Positions 9,322-17,333 of a stretch of 64,000 nucleotides of DNA are shown here, piece by piece; the stretch's first letter is position 1; every line of letters starts with the position of its first letter. The notes under the pieces were generated by a model. The model did not search any database, had not been told where the DNA came from, and was given only the letters and a program-made list of their open reading frames with translations. This DNA is from Candidatus Alistipes intestinigallinarum (lineage in GTDB: Bacteria; Bacteroidota; Bacteroidia; Bacteroidales; Rikenellaceae). The stretch lies in NCBI GenBank assembly GCA_019115745.1, contig DXDA01000080.1, forward strand, positions 1 to 64,000, written 5' to 3'. The position numbers were made by a program, and so were the translations under genes.

Positions 9322-10758
9322 ATGATCTTCAAAACAGATAAGAATTCGATCGTCTCGGCCGCTGCGCGACTCATACCGCTGCTGGCCGTGGCGATGGCAG
9401 CCTGCTCGGAAGAGATTCAGATTCCGGGAGGCGATACCCAGGGCTGGAACGAAACGGATCGCAGTTTCGGATACCTCCGGCGTGCGGGTGTCTCGCAGAG
9501 CGTCTCGTCGCTCGACATTTACGATGGCCAGGCCGTCGTGGAGTTTCAGTTCGGGCTCTCGGGCAATCCCCGCAAGGCCGTGGATGCCCGCCTGGAGATC
9601 GACCCGACATGCCTCGACAGCTACAACGAAGCGCAGGGTACCGATTACGAGCTCTTCCCCGAGGAGTTGCTCACCATCGAGGACGAAGGGTTACTGGTCG
9701 TCGCGCCCGGAAAGCGGCCTCATCCGATGGCGGTAACGCTCCGCACGGATGAGCGGATCGATCCCGCCGTGGAGTATGCCGTACCGCTGCGCGCGAGCGT
9801 ACAGACCGAAGGGGTTGCGATGGATGAAGGAGCCGACTGGCATCTGCTCGTCGTGCGCAACGCCGGGACACGTCCCGACGGCGCCAAGGAGAGCGGCATA
9901 CGGACGATCGTCTACGTCGAGGTCAACGACTGCTCGCCGCTCAATGCCGCTCAATACACGCTCAAGCAGAGCGGGAAACCGATCGTCGACATCGTGAACA
10001 TCTTTGCCGCAAACATCAATTACGATGCCGTGACCAAACGCGCCTATATCCACCTGAACGAGAATGTGGCCTACGTCCTCGAAAACCGCGACAAATACAT
10101 CGCTCCGCTGCAACGGCTCGGCATCAAGGTCTGCCTGTCGATTCTGGGCAATCACACCGACGTGGGGCCGGCCAACCTCTCGGCGGTCCAGGCGGCTGAT
10201 TTCGCAGCCCAACTGCGCAGCGTGGTCGATGCATACGGTCTCGACGGTGTCGATTTCGACGACGAGTATGCAAGCTACTACGAGGACTCGAACTGGACCG
10301 CTCCCGAGGGAATCGAAGAACCCTCCGCAGCCAACTACGCCCGGCTGTGCTACGAGGTAAAACGCGCCATGCCCGACAAACTGCTGACGGTATATCATAT
10401 CGGACGTTACATGGATTTCAGCGAGCGAATCGGCGGAATGACTCCCGGTGATTTCATCGATTACTCCTACTACTCGATGTACGGAAATACGCTGCTCGAC
10501 GGCTGGGAGGATTTCCTCGGCATGGAGAAGCGCCAGTGGGGACCTTTCCCGTATGACATCTCGATCACAAGCGGTTCGTCGAACCAGATTCCGAGCGACC
10601 TGCGTATGAGGCAGCTCCGAAACGAAGGCTACGGAGTCAATCTGCTCTACAACATGCGGCCCTACGACTATACGGAGATGTTCGGCATGATGGCCAAAGA
10701 GCTCTACGACGACGAGATTCTCTTCACCGGAAAGCTCTTCACCAAAGACTGGGAATAA
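9322..10758 (+). CDS. GH18 endo-beta-N-acetylglucosaminidase (EndoH/EndoBT-3987-like), surface lipoprotein
   Basis: 478 residues, lipobox AMAAC (Cys 28). N-terminal DUF1735 domain about 45-180, then a GH18 barrel about 190-470. The catalytic stretch YGLDGVDFDDEY (305-316) is intact and nearly identical to the EndoH signature; Glu315 is the expected acid and Asp313 the assisting residue. Substrate-assisted cleavage of the chitobiose core of N-glycans (GlcNAc-beta-1,4-GlcNAc) is the family activity. High-mannose versus complex specificity cannot be read from sequence. The lipid anchor suggests action at the cell surface before SusCD import. Confidence 0.93.
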   Translation: MIFKTDKNSIVSAAARLIPLLAVAMAACSEEIQIPGGDTQGWNETDRSFGYLRRAGVSQSVSSLDIYDGQAVVEFQFGLSGNPRKAVDARLEIDPTCLDSYNEAQGTDYELFPEELLTIEDEGLLVVAPGKRPHPMAVTLRTDERIDPAVEYAVPLRASVQTEGVAMDEGADWHLLVVRNAGTRPDGAKESGIRTIVYVEVNDCSPLNAAQYTLKQSGKPIVDIVNIFAANINYDAVTKRAYIHLNENVAYVLENRDKYIAPLQRLGIKVCLSILGNHTDVGPANLSAVQAADFAAQLRSVVDAYGLDGVDFDDEYASYYEDSNWTAPEGIEEPSAANYARLCYEVKRAMPDKLLTVYHIGRYMDFSERIGGMTPGDFIDYSYYSMYGNTLLDGWEDFLGMEKRQWGPFPYDISITSGSSNQIPSDLRMRQLRNEGYGVNLLYNMRPYDYTEMFGMMAKELYDDEILFTGKLFTKDWE

Positions 10759-10780
10759 TGACCTAAAACTGTGAATCACA

Positions 10781-12265
10781 ATGAAAAAATGGATATTTTT
10801 CCTGACCGCGGCACTCCTTGCCACCGCCTGCGGAAACGATGACACCGAAGGCGTCAACGATAACGGCGGTCGGGTGGAAATCGATCATACGTCGTTGACC
10901 TTTGCCGCCGCCGGCGAATCGTTCAACGTAACGGTCTCCTCGGAGGGCGAATGGCGGCTGGCGGGCCGTAAAACCTGGTGTCACCCCTCGGCTGAGCGGG
11001 GACAGGACGGGGCGGTAGTCACCTTCACGGCCGATGCCAACACCGAATACGACACGCGCAGCGAGACCTTCACCTTCATCTGCGGCAGCCGCACGGTCGA
11101 TCTGGTGGTCAGCCAGCAGCAGTGCAATCTGTTCGACGCGGGTTCGAAGCGCGACTTCGTAGTCGGGCCCGAGGGCGGCGGCGTTACGCTGGTCGTCTCG
11201 TCGAATCTCGACTATACCTATCGCATCGAGTCTGAAAGCGAGGAGCCCTGGCTGGTGGATCACAACACCGAACAGACGCGCAGTGTTTCGGAAGATTGGT
11301 TCTATTTCGAGGTGCCGGCCAACGACACCTACGCCCCGCGTGAGGCAAACATCATCTTCGAAGCCGACGGTATGCAACCCGTAACGGTCTCCGTGACCCA
11401 GGAGCAGAACGTCGGCATCCGCCTCACTCCGGACCGGTTCGAGTTCCAGGATATCGAAGCGCATCGCATCGAGGTCGAGGTACTGGCCAATGTTCCCTAT
11501 ACGATCGAGATCCCCGAAACGTGTGATTGGGTGACGCTCGTCGAGAATCCGGCAACCCGGGCCCTGGAATCCAGGACGCTGACCTTCGATGTGGCAGCCA
11601 GCAAGTCGTCGCGCAACGTTACGATCACCGTCCGACAGACCGACGGGGATGTCGAAACGTCGCTCTTCATCAGCCAGCGCAATCCCAACGCCCAGCTCGT
11701 GTCGATTCCGGATGCCAATTTCCGCGATGCTCTCTACAGCGAGGGGCTCATTCTGGACGCCTCGGCCGAGATGTGCGAACTGACGGAGAAGGGCATCGCA
11801 GCGACGATGTTCGACTTCCTGCCGGTCAATGTACTCGAGGACCTGACGGGTATCGAGGCTTTCGAAAACCTGGAGATGCTCTTCTGCAACAACAACAAGA
11901 TCAAGCGGCTCGATCTAAGCGGGAACCCGAACCTGATGATGGTTGTGATGGACTATAATCCGCTGGAGGAATTGATTCTTGGCGATGTGAACATCACCTC
12001 GTTAAATCTGAGCAGCAAACTGATGTACAATCAATATCCGACGATTTACTCCTCGCAGTTCAAGGTATCGTCGACAAAACTGCAGACGCTCGACGTCTCC
12101 TCCAATTCGCAGTTGAAGACGATCGACGTCTCGGATTGCCCGGCATTAAAGACCTTGAAAACCCGTAACTACCGCTACGGAGTAGTGATTAAGATGCGCC
12201 GTTCACAGGAAGGTGTCGTCTCGGTAGACAAGGATTCTTCGACCAAAATCGAATATGTAGACTGA
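10781..12265 (+). CDS. BACON-repeat lipoprotein with C-terminal leucine-rich repeats
   Basis: 494 residues, lipobox LATAC (Cys 17). About three consecutive BACON domains (roughly 28-115, 120-210, 212-300), each an all-beta unit ending in a strand such as TVDLVVSQQQC, PVTVSVTQEQN or ETSLFISQRN. The C-terminal part (about 300-480) has leucine-rich-repeat character: EDLTGIEAFENLEMLFCNNNKIKRLDLSGNPNL, then TLDVSSNSQLKTIDVSDCPALKTL. BACON domains usually accompany surface glycan enzymes, or bind mucin or glycans. Last gene of the operon, followed by a strong terminator. Confidence 0.82.
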   Translation: MKKWIFFLTAALLATACGNDDTEGVNDNGGRVEIDHTSLTFAAAGESFNVTVSSEGEWRLAGRKTWCHPSAERGQDGAVVTFTADANTEYDTRSETFTFICGSRTVDLVVSQQQCNLFDAGSKRDFVVGPEGGGVTLVVSSNLDYTYRIESESEEPWLVDHNTEQTRSVSEDWFYFEVPANDTYAPREANIIFEADGMQPVTVSVTQEQNVGIRLTPDRFEFQDIEAHRIEVEVLANVPYTIEIPETCDWVTLVENPATRALESRTLTFDVAASKSSRNVTITVRQTDGDVETSLFISQRNPNAQLVSIPDANFRDALYSEGLILDASAEMCELTEKGIAATMFDFLPVNVLEDLTGIEAFENLEMLFCNNNKIKRLDLSGNPNLMMVVMDYNPLEELILGDVNITSLNLSSKLMYNQYPTIYSSQFKVSSTKLQTLDVSSNSQLKTIDVSDCPALKTLKTRNYRYGVVIKMRRSQEGVVSVDKDSSTKIEYVD

Positions 12266-12305
12266 TTCCGACGATGCCCGTTGCGGCATGATCGGTAAAA
12301 AGCAG

Positions 12306-12333
12306 GAGCGCCCCGGATTCGGGGCGCTCTTTT
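12306..12333 (+). terminator. intrinsic terminator of the glycan locus
   Basis: GAGCGCCCC (12306-12314) pairs with GGGGCGCTC (12321-12329) around a 6-base loop and is followed by TTTT. It lies 40 bases after the last locus gene. A run of nine G follows at about 12339. Confidence 0.85.
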
Positions 12334-12462
12334 CGCAAGGGGGGGGGCCGCGAAATCGGCCGGACAACGAACCCCGACAAAAACAACGCGCACCCAGGCC
12401 TTGCCCATCTCCGAAATCCAAGATATTCTCGCCTCGGAAATCTCTTTTTTGCGCAAAAGCAC

Positions 12463-12470
12463 TATCTTTG
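12463..12470 (+). promoter_or_regulatory. -7 box of the purC promoter
   Basis: TATCTTTG followed by GC, 23 bases before the purC ATG. The upstream -33 element is weak (T-rich, no well-spaced TTTG). The short leader would be about 17 bases. Confidence 0.6.
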
Positions 12471-12493
12471 CAATCGAAAAACCTGCAAACACC

Positions 12494-13450
12494 ATGAACG
12501 CTATCACAAAAACCGACTTCGCTTTCGAAGGGCAAAAAAGCAAGTATACCGGAAAAGTCCGCGACGTATACGACATCAACGACCAATATCTCGTCATGGT
12601 CGTCACCGACCGCATCTCCGCCTTCGATGTCGTGCTGCCCGAGGGAATCCCCTACAAAGGGCAGGTGCTGAACCAGATCGCGGCCAAATTCCTCGACGCT
12701 ACGGCCGACATCCTCCCGAACTGGAAACTCGCAACCCCGGACCCGATGGTCACGGTAGGACGGAAATGCGAACCCTTCAAAGTGGAGATGGTCATCCGCG
12801 GATACCTCTCGGGACACGCCTGGAGAGAGTACAAGGCCGGAAAGAGAGAGATCTGCGGCGTGCCGATGCCCGAAGGTATGGTGGAAAACCAGAAATTCCC
12901 CGAACCGATCATCACCCCGACCTCGAAAGCGGCCGAAGGCCACGACGAGGATATCTCGAAAGAGCAGATCATCGCATCGGGACTGGTCAGCCGCGAAGAG
13001 TACGAGCAGCTCGAAAAATACACCCGGGCCATCTATCAGCGCGGCAGTGAAATCGCGGCAAAGATGGGACTGATCCTCGTGGATACGAAATACGAATTCG
13101 GCAAAAAGGACGGCGTCATCTACCTCATGGACGAGATCCACACGCCCGACTCGTCACGCTATTTCTATGCCGAAGGGTATGAGGAGCGGCTCGCCAAAGG
13201 GGAGCGCCAAAAGCAGCTCTCCAAGGAGTTCGTCCGCGAATGGCTCATGGCCAACGGATTCCAGGGACAACAGGGACAGCAGGTGCCCGAAATGACCCCG
13301 GAGATCGTCACCGGAATCACCGACCGATACATCGAACTCTACGAAAAGATCACCGGCGAGAAGTTCGTCAAGGCCGAGGCTTCCGACACCCGGGCCATTC
13401 TGAACCGGATCGAGAAGAATGTCTCCGAGTGTCTGAAAGGGCTGAAATAG
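12494..13450 (+). CDS. purC: phosphoribosylaminoimidazole-succinocarboxamide synthase
   Basis: 318 residues from ATG 12494 ([20 protein letters not shown]). Joins CAIR and aspartate with ATP in purine synthesis, cytoplasmic. Visible signatures: [12 protein letters not shown] and [21 protein letters not shown] near the N-terminus (ATP site), [20 protein letters not shown] (about 95-114), and [28 protein letters not shown] (about 195-222). Longer than the roughly 240-residue enterobacterial form, as usual for the Bacteroidota and yeast-like type. Monocistronic, between two terminators. The frame is open back to 12401 but the promoter lies in that stretch. Confidence 0.97.
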   Translation: MNAITKTDFAFEGQKSKYTGKVRDVYDINDQYLVMVVTDRISAFDVVLPEGIPYKGQVLNQIAAKFLDATADILPNWKLATPDPMVTVGRKCEPFKVEMVIRGYLSGHAWREYKAGKREICGVPMPEGMVENQKFPEPIITPTSKAAEGHDEDISKEQIIASGLVSREEYEQLEKYTRAIYQRGSEIAAKMGLILVDTKYEFGKKDGVIYLMDEIHTPDSSRYFYAEGYEERLAKGERQKQLSKEFVREWLMANGFQGQQGQQVPEMTPEIVTGITDRYIELYEKITGEKFVKAEASDTRAILNRIEKNVSECLKGLK

Positions 13451-13481
13451 AACGGTCCGATCTCCCCTCCCGGGAGTCTCC

Positions 13482-13513
13482 AAAAGCGGCAAATCGACTT
13501 TGCCGCTTTTTTT
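13482..13513 (+). terminator. intrinsic terminator of purC
   Basis: A 12-base perfect stem (AAAAGCGGCAAA at 13482-13493 with TTTGCCGCTTTT at 13499-13510) with a 5-base loop runs into a further TTT. Confidence 0.88.
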
Positions 13514-13576
13514 GTTGCCCGGATTTTCGGGGAGGGTTCGCGGCCCGGGTTGCAAGCGGGCGATGCGGATTTGCTA

Positions 13577-13584
13577 TAATTTTG
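13577..13584 (+). promoter_or_regulatory. -7 box ahead of the tyrosine recombinase
   Basis: TAATTTTG (TAnnTTTG consensus) 24 bases before the ATG at 13608; no convincing -33 element. Confidence 0.5.
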
Positions 13585-13607
13585 TTCTGGTTAAATCATG
13601 AACGAGT

Positions 13608-14810
13608 ATGGCAAGTGTAAAAGTGAAATTCCGGCCGTCCACCGTCGACGGCAAGGAGGGGCGCATCTATTATCAGGTCATTCAGAATCGGGTTACCCGG
13701 CTGCTCCGGACCGATTACCGCATTTTCAAGGATGAGTGGCTCTCCGAAACGCATTCGCTGGCAAGCCCTTCGGGAGCCCGGCACAATCACCTCCTCACCC
13801 TGCACAAACAGGTCGACTGGGATCTGAAACGCCTGGAAAAACTCATCCATCGACTGAATGCCCGGAAAGAGGGATACACGGCCGACGATATCGTCTGCGC
13901 ATTCCGAGACAACGATGGGAAGCAGACGCTCTTCAGCTTCATGCAACAGCTCATCGCCCGGTTGAAACAGATGGGAAAGGCCCGAACCGCGGAAACCTAT
14001 CTGGCCACACTCCGCAGCTTCATGCACTTCCGATACGGCAAGGATCTCCGGTTCGACGAGATGGACTCCGAAATGATGGAGATGTATGAAGCCTACCTGC
14101 ACAACAAAGGGGTTGTGAGGAATTCGAGCTCCTTCTACCTGCGCATCCTGCGGGCCGTATACAACCGGGCCGTGGAGCAAAACCTCACGGTGCAGCGGAA
14201 TCCGTTCAAGCACGTCTATACGGGAATCGACAAAACGGCCAAACGGGCCCTGCCCCTTGCGTCCATCAAGCGCATCAAAACGCTGGATCTTGCCAGCCAG
14301 CCCCACCTGCAGTTTGCCCGGGACCTGTTTCTTTTCAGTTTTTACACACGGGGGATGTCGTTCATCGACATGGCCCACCTGAAAAAGAGCGATCTGAGAG
14401 AGGGGACGCTCTCGTACCGCCGCCGGAAAACCGGACAGCAGCTCTTCATCAAGTGGGAAAAATGTATGCAGGAGATCGTGGACGCCCATCCGACGGAGCG
14501 CTCCGAGCCGCATCTGCTCCCGATTCTGGACGCTTCGCGCGACGACACCCCCACGGGATACAGGACGATCCTGCTGCGGATCAACCGCCACCTGAAAAAG
14601 ATCGCCCGCATGGCGGGGATTCAGCCCGCCCTCACGCTCTACTGCGCCCGCCACTCGTGGGCGAGTGCCGCAAAGAACAAGAACATCCCGGTTTCGGTCA
14701 TCAGCGAAGGCATGGGGCACGATTCGGAGGCCACGACGCAAATCTACCTCGCATCGCTGGACAGTGTGCTGGTCGACAATGCGAATTCGCTGATTCTGAA
14801 CGATCTGTAA
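13608..14810 (+). CDS. tyrosine recombinase / phage-integrase family (Bacteroidota type)
   Basis: 400 residues. An N-terminal arm-binding-like beta region (about 1-90) is followed by a SAM-like core-binding domain (about 105-205) and a catalytic domain (about 215-395). Catalytic set visible: Arg248 (FYTRGMSF), Lys274, Arg348 in LYCARHSWA, His371 (GMGHDSEATTQIY) and Tyr380. The His that usually opens box II is Tyr345, common in Bacteroidota members. Such proteins serve as integrases of mobile elements or as invertases of phase-variable promoters. No element, att repeat or invertible inverted repeat was found around it, so its target is unknown. Base composition matches the neighbours. Confidence 0.9.
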   Translation: MASVKVKFRPSTVDGKEGRIYYQVIQNRVTRLLRTDYRIFKDEWLSETHSLASPSGARHNHLLTLHKQVDWDLKRLEKLIHRLNARKEGYTADDIVCAFRDNDGKQTLFSFMQQLIARLKQMGKARTAETYLATLRSFMHFRYGKDLRFDEMDSEMMEMYEAYLHNKGVVRNSSSFYLRILRAVYNRAVEQNLTVQRNPFKHVYTGIDKTAKRALPLASIKRIKTLDLASQPHLQFARDLFLFSFYTRGMSFIDMAHLKKSDLREGTLSYRRRKTGQQLFIKWEKCMQEIVDAHPTERSEPHLLPILDASRDDTPTGYRTILLRINRHLKKIARMAGIQPALTLYCARHSWASAAKNKNIPVSVISEGMGHDSEATTQIYLASLDSVLVDNANSLILNDL

Positions 14811-14964
14811 TCAACAAGCCTGCAAGGTCTGCCGCCGGGCAGCCGTCATTCGGTCCGTCACCTCGAAAGGTCCGTTTGCATTTGCCGCGGCGCCCGCTGT
14901 CCCGGAGCCTTGGCATTGCCGAAGATGGAGCAGTTCGGTACAGCCCTCATGAAAACCCGTTTCA

Positions 14965-14996
14965 TTTGGCGGTCCTCCCGACTTTTGCTATCTTTG
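14965..14996 (+). promoter_or_regulatory. promoter of the DedA/GNAT operon
   Basis: TTTG at 14965-14968, 20 bases, TATCTTTG at 14989-14996: a full match to the Bacteroidota consensus. It sits 36 bases before the ATG at 15033. The rest of the 14811-15032 gap shows nothing recognisable. Confidence 0.8.
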
Positions 14997-15032
14997 CCGT
15001 GCAAAGTCCGAGCTTTTCCGAAAAATTCCAGC

Positions 15033-15491
15033 ATGGAAGCGATTACCGAATTCCTTATCGACTGGGGCTACTGGGGCCTCTTTCTCTCGGCATTCATTGC
15101 CGGGAGTATTCTGCCGTTCAGTTCCGAAGCCGTGATGGTCGTTCTGGTCCGCATGGGGCTCGATCCCGTAGGGTGCGTGGCCGCCGCGGCTCTCGGCAAC
15201 ACCCTCGGCGGCATGACCTGCTACTGGATCGGAAGCCTCGGGCGAACCGAGTGGATCACCCGCCTCGGCGTCTCCACCCGCCAACTCGCCCGCGCCCGGA
15301 AGTTCCTCTCCGGACGCGGCGCGATGATGGCCTTCTTCGCCTTCCTGCCCACGATCGGCGAAGCGATTGCCGTCGTCCTGGGGTTGATGCGCAGCAACGT
15401 CTGGATTACGGCCGGCTCGATGCTCACGGGCAAGACCCTGCGTTATATCGTCATTCTGGCGTCGTTCGAAGGCGCCCTGTCCCTCTTCTGA
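15033..15491 (+). CDS. DedA-family (YqaA-like) small membrane protein
   Basis: 152 residues from ATG 15033 (MEAITEFLIDWGYWGLFLSAF). The open frame reaches 14910, but the promoter lies within that extension. Hydrophobic segments at about 10-35, 38-62, 95-118 and 125-150; the conserved acidic/glycine stretch FIAGSILPFSSEAVMVVLVRMG and the LGNTLGGMTCYWIG segment are typical of YqaA-type DedA proteins. The wider family contains undecaprenyl-phosphate and lipid flippases, but this short branch is not functionally settled. A GNAT gene follows after one base. Confidence 0.85.
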   Translation: MEAITEFLIDWGYWGLFLSAFIAGSILPFSSEAVMVVLVRMGLDPVGCVAAAALGNTLGGMTCYWIGSLGRTEWITRLGVSTRQLARARKFLSGRGAMMAFFAFLPTIGEAIAVVLGLMRSNVWITAGSMLTGKTLRYIVILASFEGALSLF

Positions 15492-15492
15492 C

Positions 15493-15945
15493 ATGGAAAT
15501 CCGACAGACCGACACCCCGTCCCGCGCGTTGCTCCTGCTGGCCGACGAATCCGAAGCCTCCGTCAACGACTACCTGCCGCGCAGCCGTTGCTATGCGGTC
15601 TTCGAGGGTGACCAAATCATCGGGCAGTATCTCCTGCTGCACACACGTCCCTTCACGGCCGAAGTCGTAAACATCGCCGTGACTCCCGACCGCCAGCGGC
15701 AGGGGGTCGGAACCTCCCTGCTGCAACACGCCATCCGCACCGCCCGCGAGGCGGGATTCCGGATCCTCGAAATCGGAACCGGAGACTCCGGCACCGGACA
15801 GATCGCCCTCTACGAACGGTGCGGGTTCGTCCGCTGCGGCGTTGACGTCGACTACTTCCGCAAGCACTACCCGGCCCCGATCTTCGAAAACGGGGTCGAA
15901 TGCCGGCACATGGTACGCCTGCGCAGGGATCTGCTCCCGGAATAA
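15493..15945 (+). CDS. GNAT-family N-acetyltransferase
   Basis: 150 residues. The acetyl-CoA pyrophosphate-binding motif A is clear: VVNIAVTPDRQRQGVGTSLL (about 58-77), then GFRILEIGTG and IALYERCGFVRCG (motif B). Substrate unknown. It starts one base after the DedA stop, so the two are almost certainly co-transcribed. Confidence 0.88.
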   Translation: MEIRQTDTPSRALLLLADESEASVNDYLPRSRCYAVFEGDQIIGQYLLLHTRPFTAEVVNIAVTPDRQRQGVGTSLLQHAIRTAREAGFRILEIGTGDSGTGQIALYERCGFVRCGVDVDYFRKHYPAPIFENGVECRHMVRLRRDLLPE

Positions 15946-15982
15946 TCCCGGGTGACCGCCTTCAGCCCCCTTGCCGCCGGAC

Positions 15983-16017
15983 AAAAAAAGGTCCGGCCCC
16001 GAAGTCGGGAACCGGAC
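15983..16017 (-). terminator. intrinsic terminator of ferritin
   Basis: On the minus strand GTCCGG (16017-16012) pairs with CCGGAC (15996-15991) around a partly paired CCCGA/TCGGG interior, and a seven-T run follows (15989-15983). Confidence 0.75.
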
Positions 16018-16064
16018 GCACACTACCATGACAAAAAACTTTCTGTTTCGGATCGGGCGAAGGA

Positions 16065-16589
16065 TCAGGCATTCGTCGAAGCCAGCGGCGCAGCCTGCGT
16101 ATAGGTCCGGGCGGCCAGCTCCTTGTCGAGCATGTAGAGTCCGAACTTGTTGCCGTCGACAGCCTCGCACGCCGAGATCATTTCGCGGGCCGACTCCTCC
16201 TCCTCGACCTGCTCGTCAACGAACCAGACAAGCATGTTCGACGAAGCGAAATCCTTGTCCTCGGCGGCAATCGAGGCCAGGTTGTTGATCATCGCCGTCA
16301 CCTCCTTCTCGTGTGCCAGCGTATCCCGGAACATCTCCAGCGGCGAAACCCATTCGGTGCGGACCTCCTCGATCGGCCGCAGCGAAACCTTCCCGTCACG
16401 CGAAAGGATGTAGTTCATCAGGATGCGGGCGTGATCCTGCTCCTCCTGGAACTGCACGTAGAACCAGTTCGCAACCCCCTTGAGCCCCTTGGCCTCGGCA
16501 TCCATCGACATCGAAAGATAAAGATAAGCCGACCACAACTCGGCATTGATCTGCGCATTCAGCGCCTCATGCAATTTTTCACTCAACAT
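16065..16589 (-). CDS. ftnA: non-heme ferritin (FtnA type)
   Basis: 174 residues, cytoplasmic iron-storage 24-mer. Four-helix ferritin fold with the ferroxidase ligands in the expected segments: INAELWSAYLYLSM (Glu near 17), FQEEQDHARILMNYIL (Glu-Glu-x-x-His near 50-53), and FVDEQVEEEESAREMI (about 122-137). No heme-ligand Met of bacterioferritin is evident. Own promoter and terminator, so monocistronic. Confidence 0.95.
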   Translation of the reverse strand: MLSEKLHEALNAQINAELWSAYLYLSMSMDAEAKGLKGVANWFYVQFQEEQDHARILMNYILSRDGKVSLRPIEEVRTEWVSPLEMFRDTLAHEKEVTAMINNLASIAAEDKDFASSNMLVWFVDEQVEEEESAREMISACEAVDGNKFGLYMLDKELAARTYTQAAPLASTNA

Positions 16590-16637
16590 AGCGGTAAATT
16601 TTTAGATTGGTATTGTTTTGTTTGTTGTTTGCTGAGA

Positions 16638-16671
16638 CAAATATACAATAGTTTTCCGTTATTTGTACAAA
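16638..16671 (-). promoter_or_regulatory. promoter of ferritin
   Basis: On the minus strand TTTG (16671-16668), 22 bases, TATATTTG (16645-16638), about 50 bases upstream of the ferritin start. The AT-rich leader between them shows no clear metal-regulator palindrome. Confidence 0.65.
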
Positions 16672-16796
16672 AACTTCGATCATATTATTTTATACCCAGA
16701 TAACCGGAAAATATGGACGGCACCCGGACCGCAGTCCGAATGCCGCCACACAATGCCGCAGACAGGTTCCGAGCCGGAAGGCGGCCCGAAGCGGGA

Positions 16797-17240
16797 TCAG
16801 TCGTCGACGTCAACCAGCCGGAAATCCCGGTCGAACTCCAGGTCGAGACCGTTGTCGAGCGCCACGTCATAGCCCCGGCGATCCTGCTCGATGCCGACGA
16901 CCTTCCGCCCGGCAAAACGGCTCGCCACACAATCCTGGATCGGTTTCGGAACAATCGCTGCCGGGACCTCGCCATATTTGCAGTCGACCTCCTTCCAGTC
17001 GCCGTTCTTCAGGAACTCGACCTTCGAACCGTTGACGAAGACCACCTTGTACTCCTTGTCGAACCAATCCTCGTCGACCTTTGCATAGGAGACCTCCACC
17101 CCCTTGAAATGGGTCGTGATGAATTGCTGCGCGGCAGCCGGAAGCTCCCCGACGGTGATGATGCGGTCGTTGCCCGCAGCGGCCGGAAGGATCGAGAGCG
17201 CGGCGAAGAGCGAAGCCAAAAGAATCGTAAGTCGTTTCAT
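16797..17240 (-). CDS. secreted PepSY-like protein linked to a two-component system
   Basis: 147 residues with a cleavable signal peptide (LTILLASLFAALSILPAAAG). The mature part has two copies of a PepSY-like unit: LPAAAQQFITTHFKGVEVSYAKVD..EYKVVFVNGSKVEFLKNGDWKEVD (about 33-85), then VPKPIQDCVASRF..DVALDNGLDLEFDRDFRLVDVD (about 95-147). These proteins are typically periplasmic and BLIP-like; their role is not established. Its promoter carries the same 35-base element as the response-regulator operon, which suggests it is a target of that system. Confidence 0.85.
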   Translation of the reverse strand: MKRLTILLASLFAALSILPAAAGNDRIITVGELPAAAQQFITTHFKGVEVSYAKVDEDWFDKEYKVVFVNGSKVEFLKNGDWKEVDCKYGEVPAAIVPKPIQDCVASRFAGRKVVGIEQDRRGYDVALDNGLDLEFDRDFRLVDVDD

Positions 17241-17279
17241 AATCGTACGTTTTTATCGGTTTTACTGAATTTCGTACTG

Positions 17280-17314
17280 CAAAGGTGCGGCCCGAAACTG
17301 AAACGAATCTGAAA
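17280..17314 (-). promoter_or_regulatory. response-regulator-type operator plus -7 element of the PepSY gene
   Basis: On the minus strand TTTCAG-5-TTTCAG (repeat starts 11 bases apart, 17314-17298) is followed after 11 bases by ACCTTTG (17286-17280). The same layout, with identical spacing, occurs at 19373-19339. Eleven-base direct repeats are the usual site format for OmpR/PhoB-type regulators, and the -7 box is off-consensus, as expected for an activated promoter. Confidence 0.72.
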
Positions 17315-17333
17315 AAAGAGGCGGAAATGGGAA

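Noticed and set aside
13451..15032. Integrated mobile element around the tyrosine recombinase
   Set aside because: I could not find flanking direct repeats, cargo genes or a composition shift; purC and dedA flanks look ordinary.
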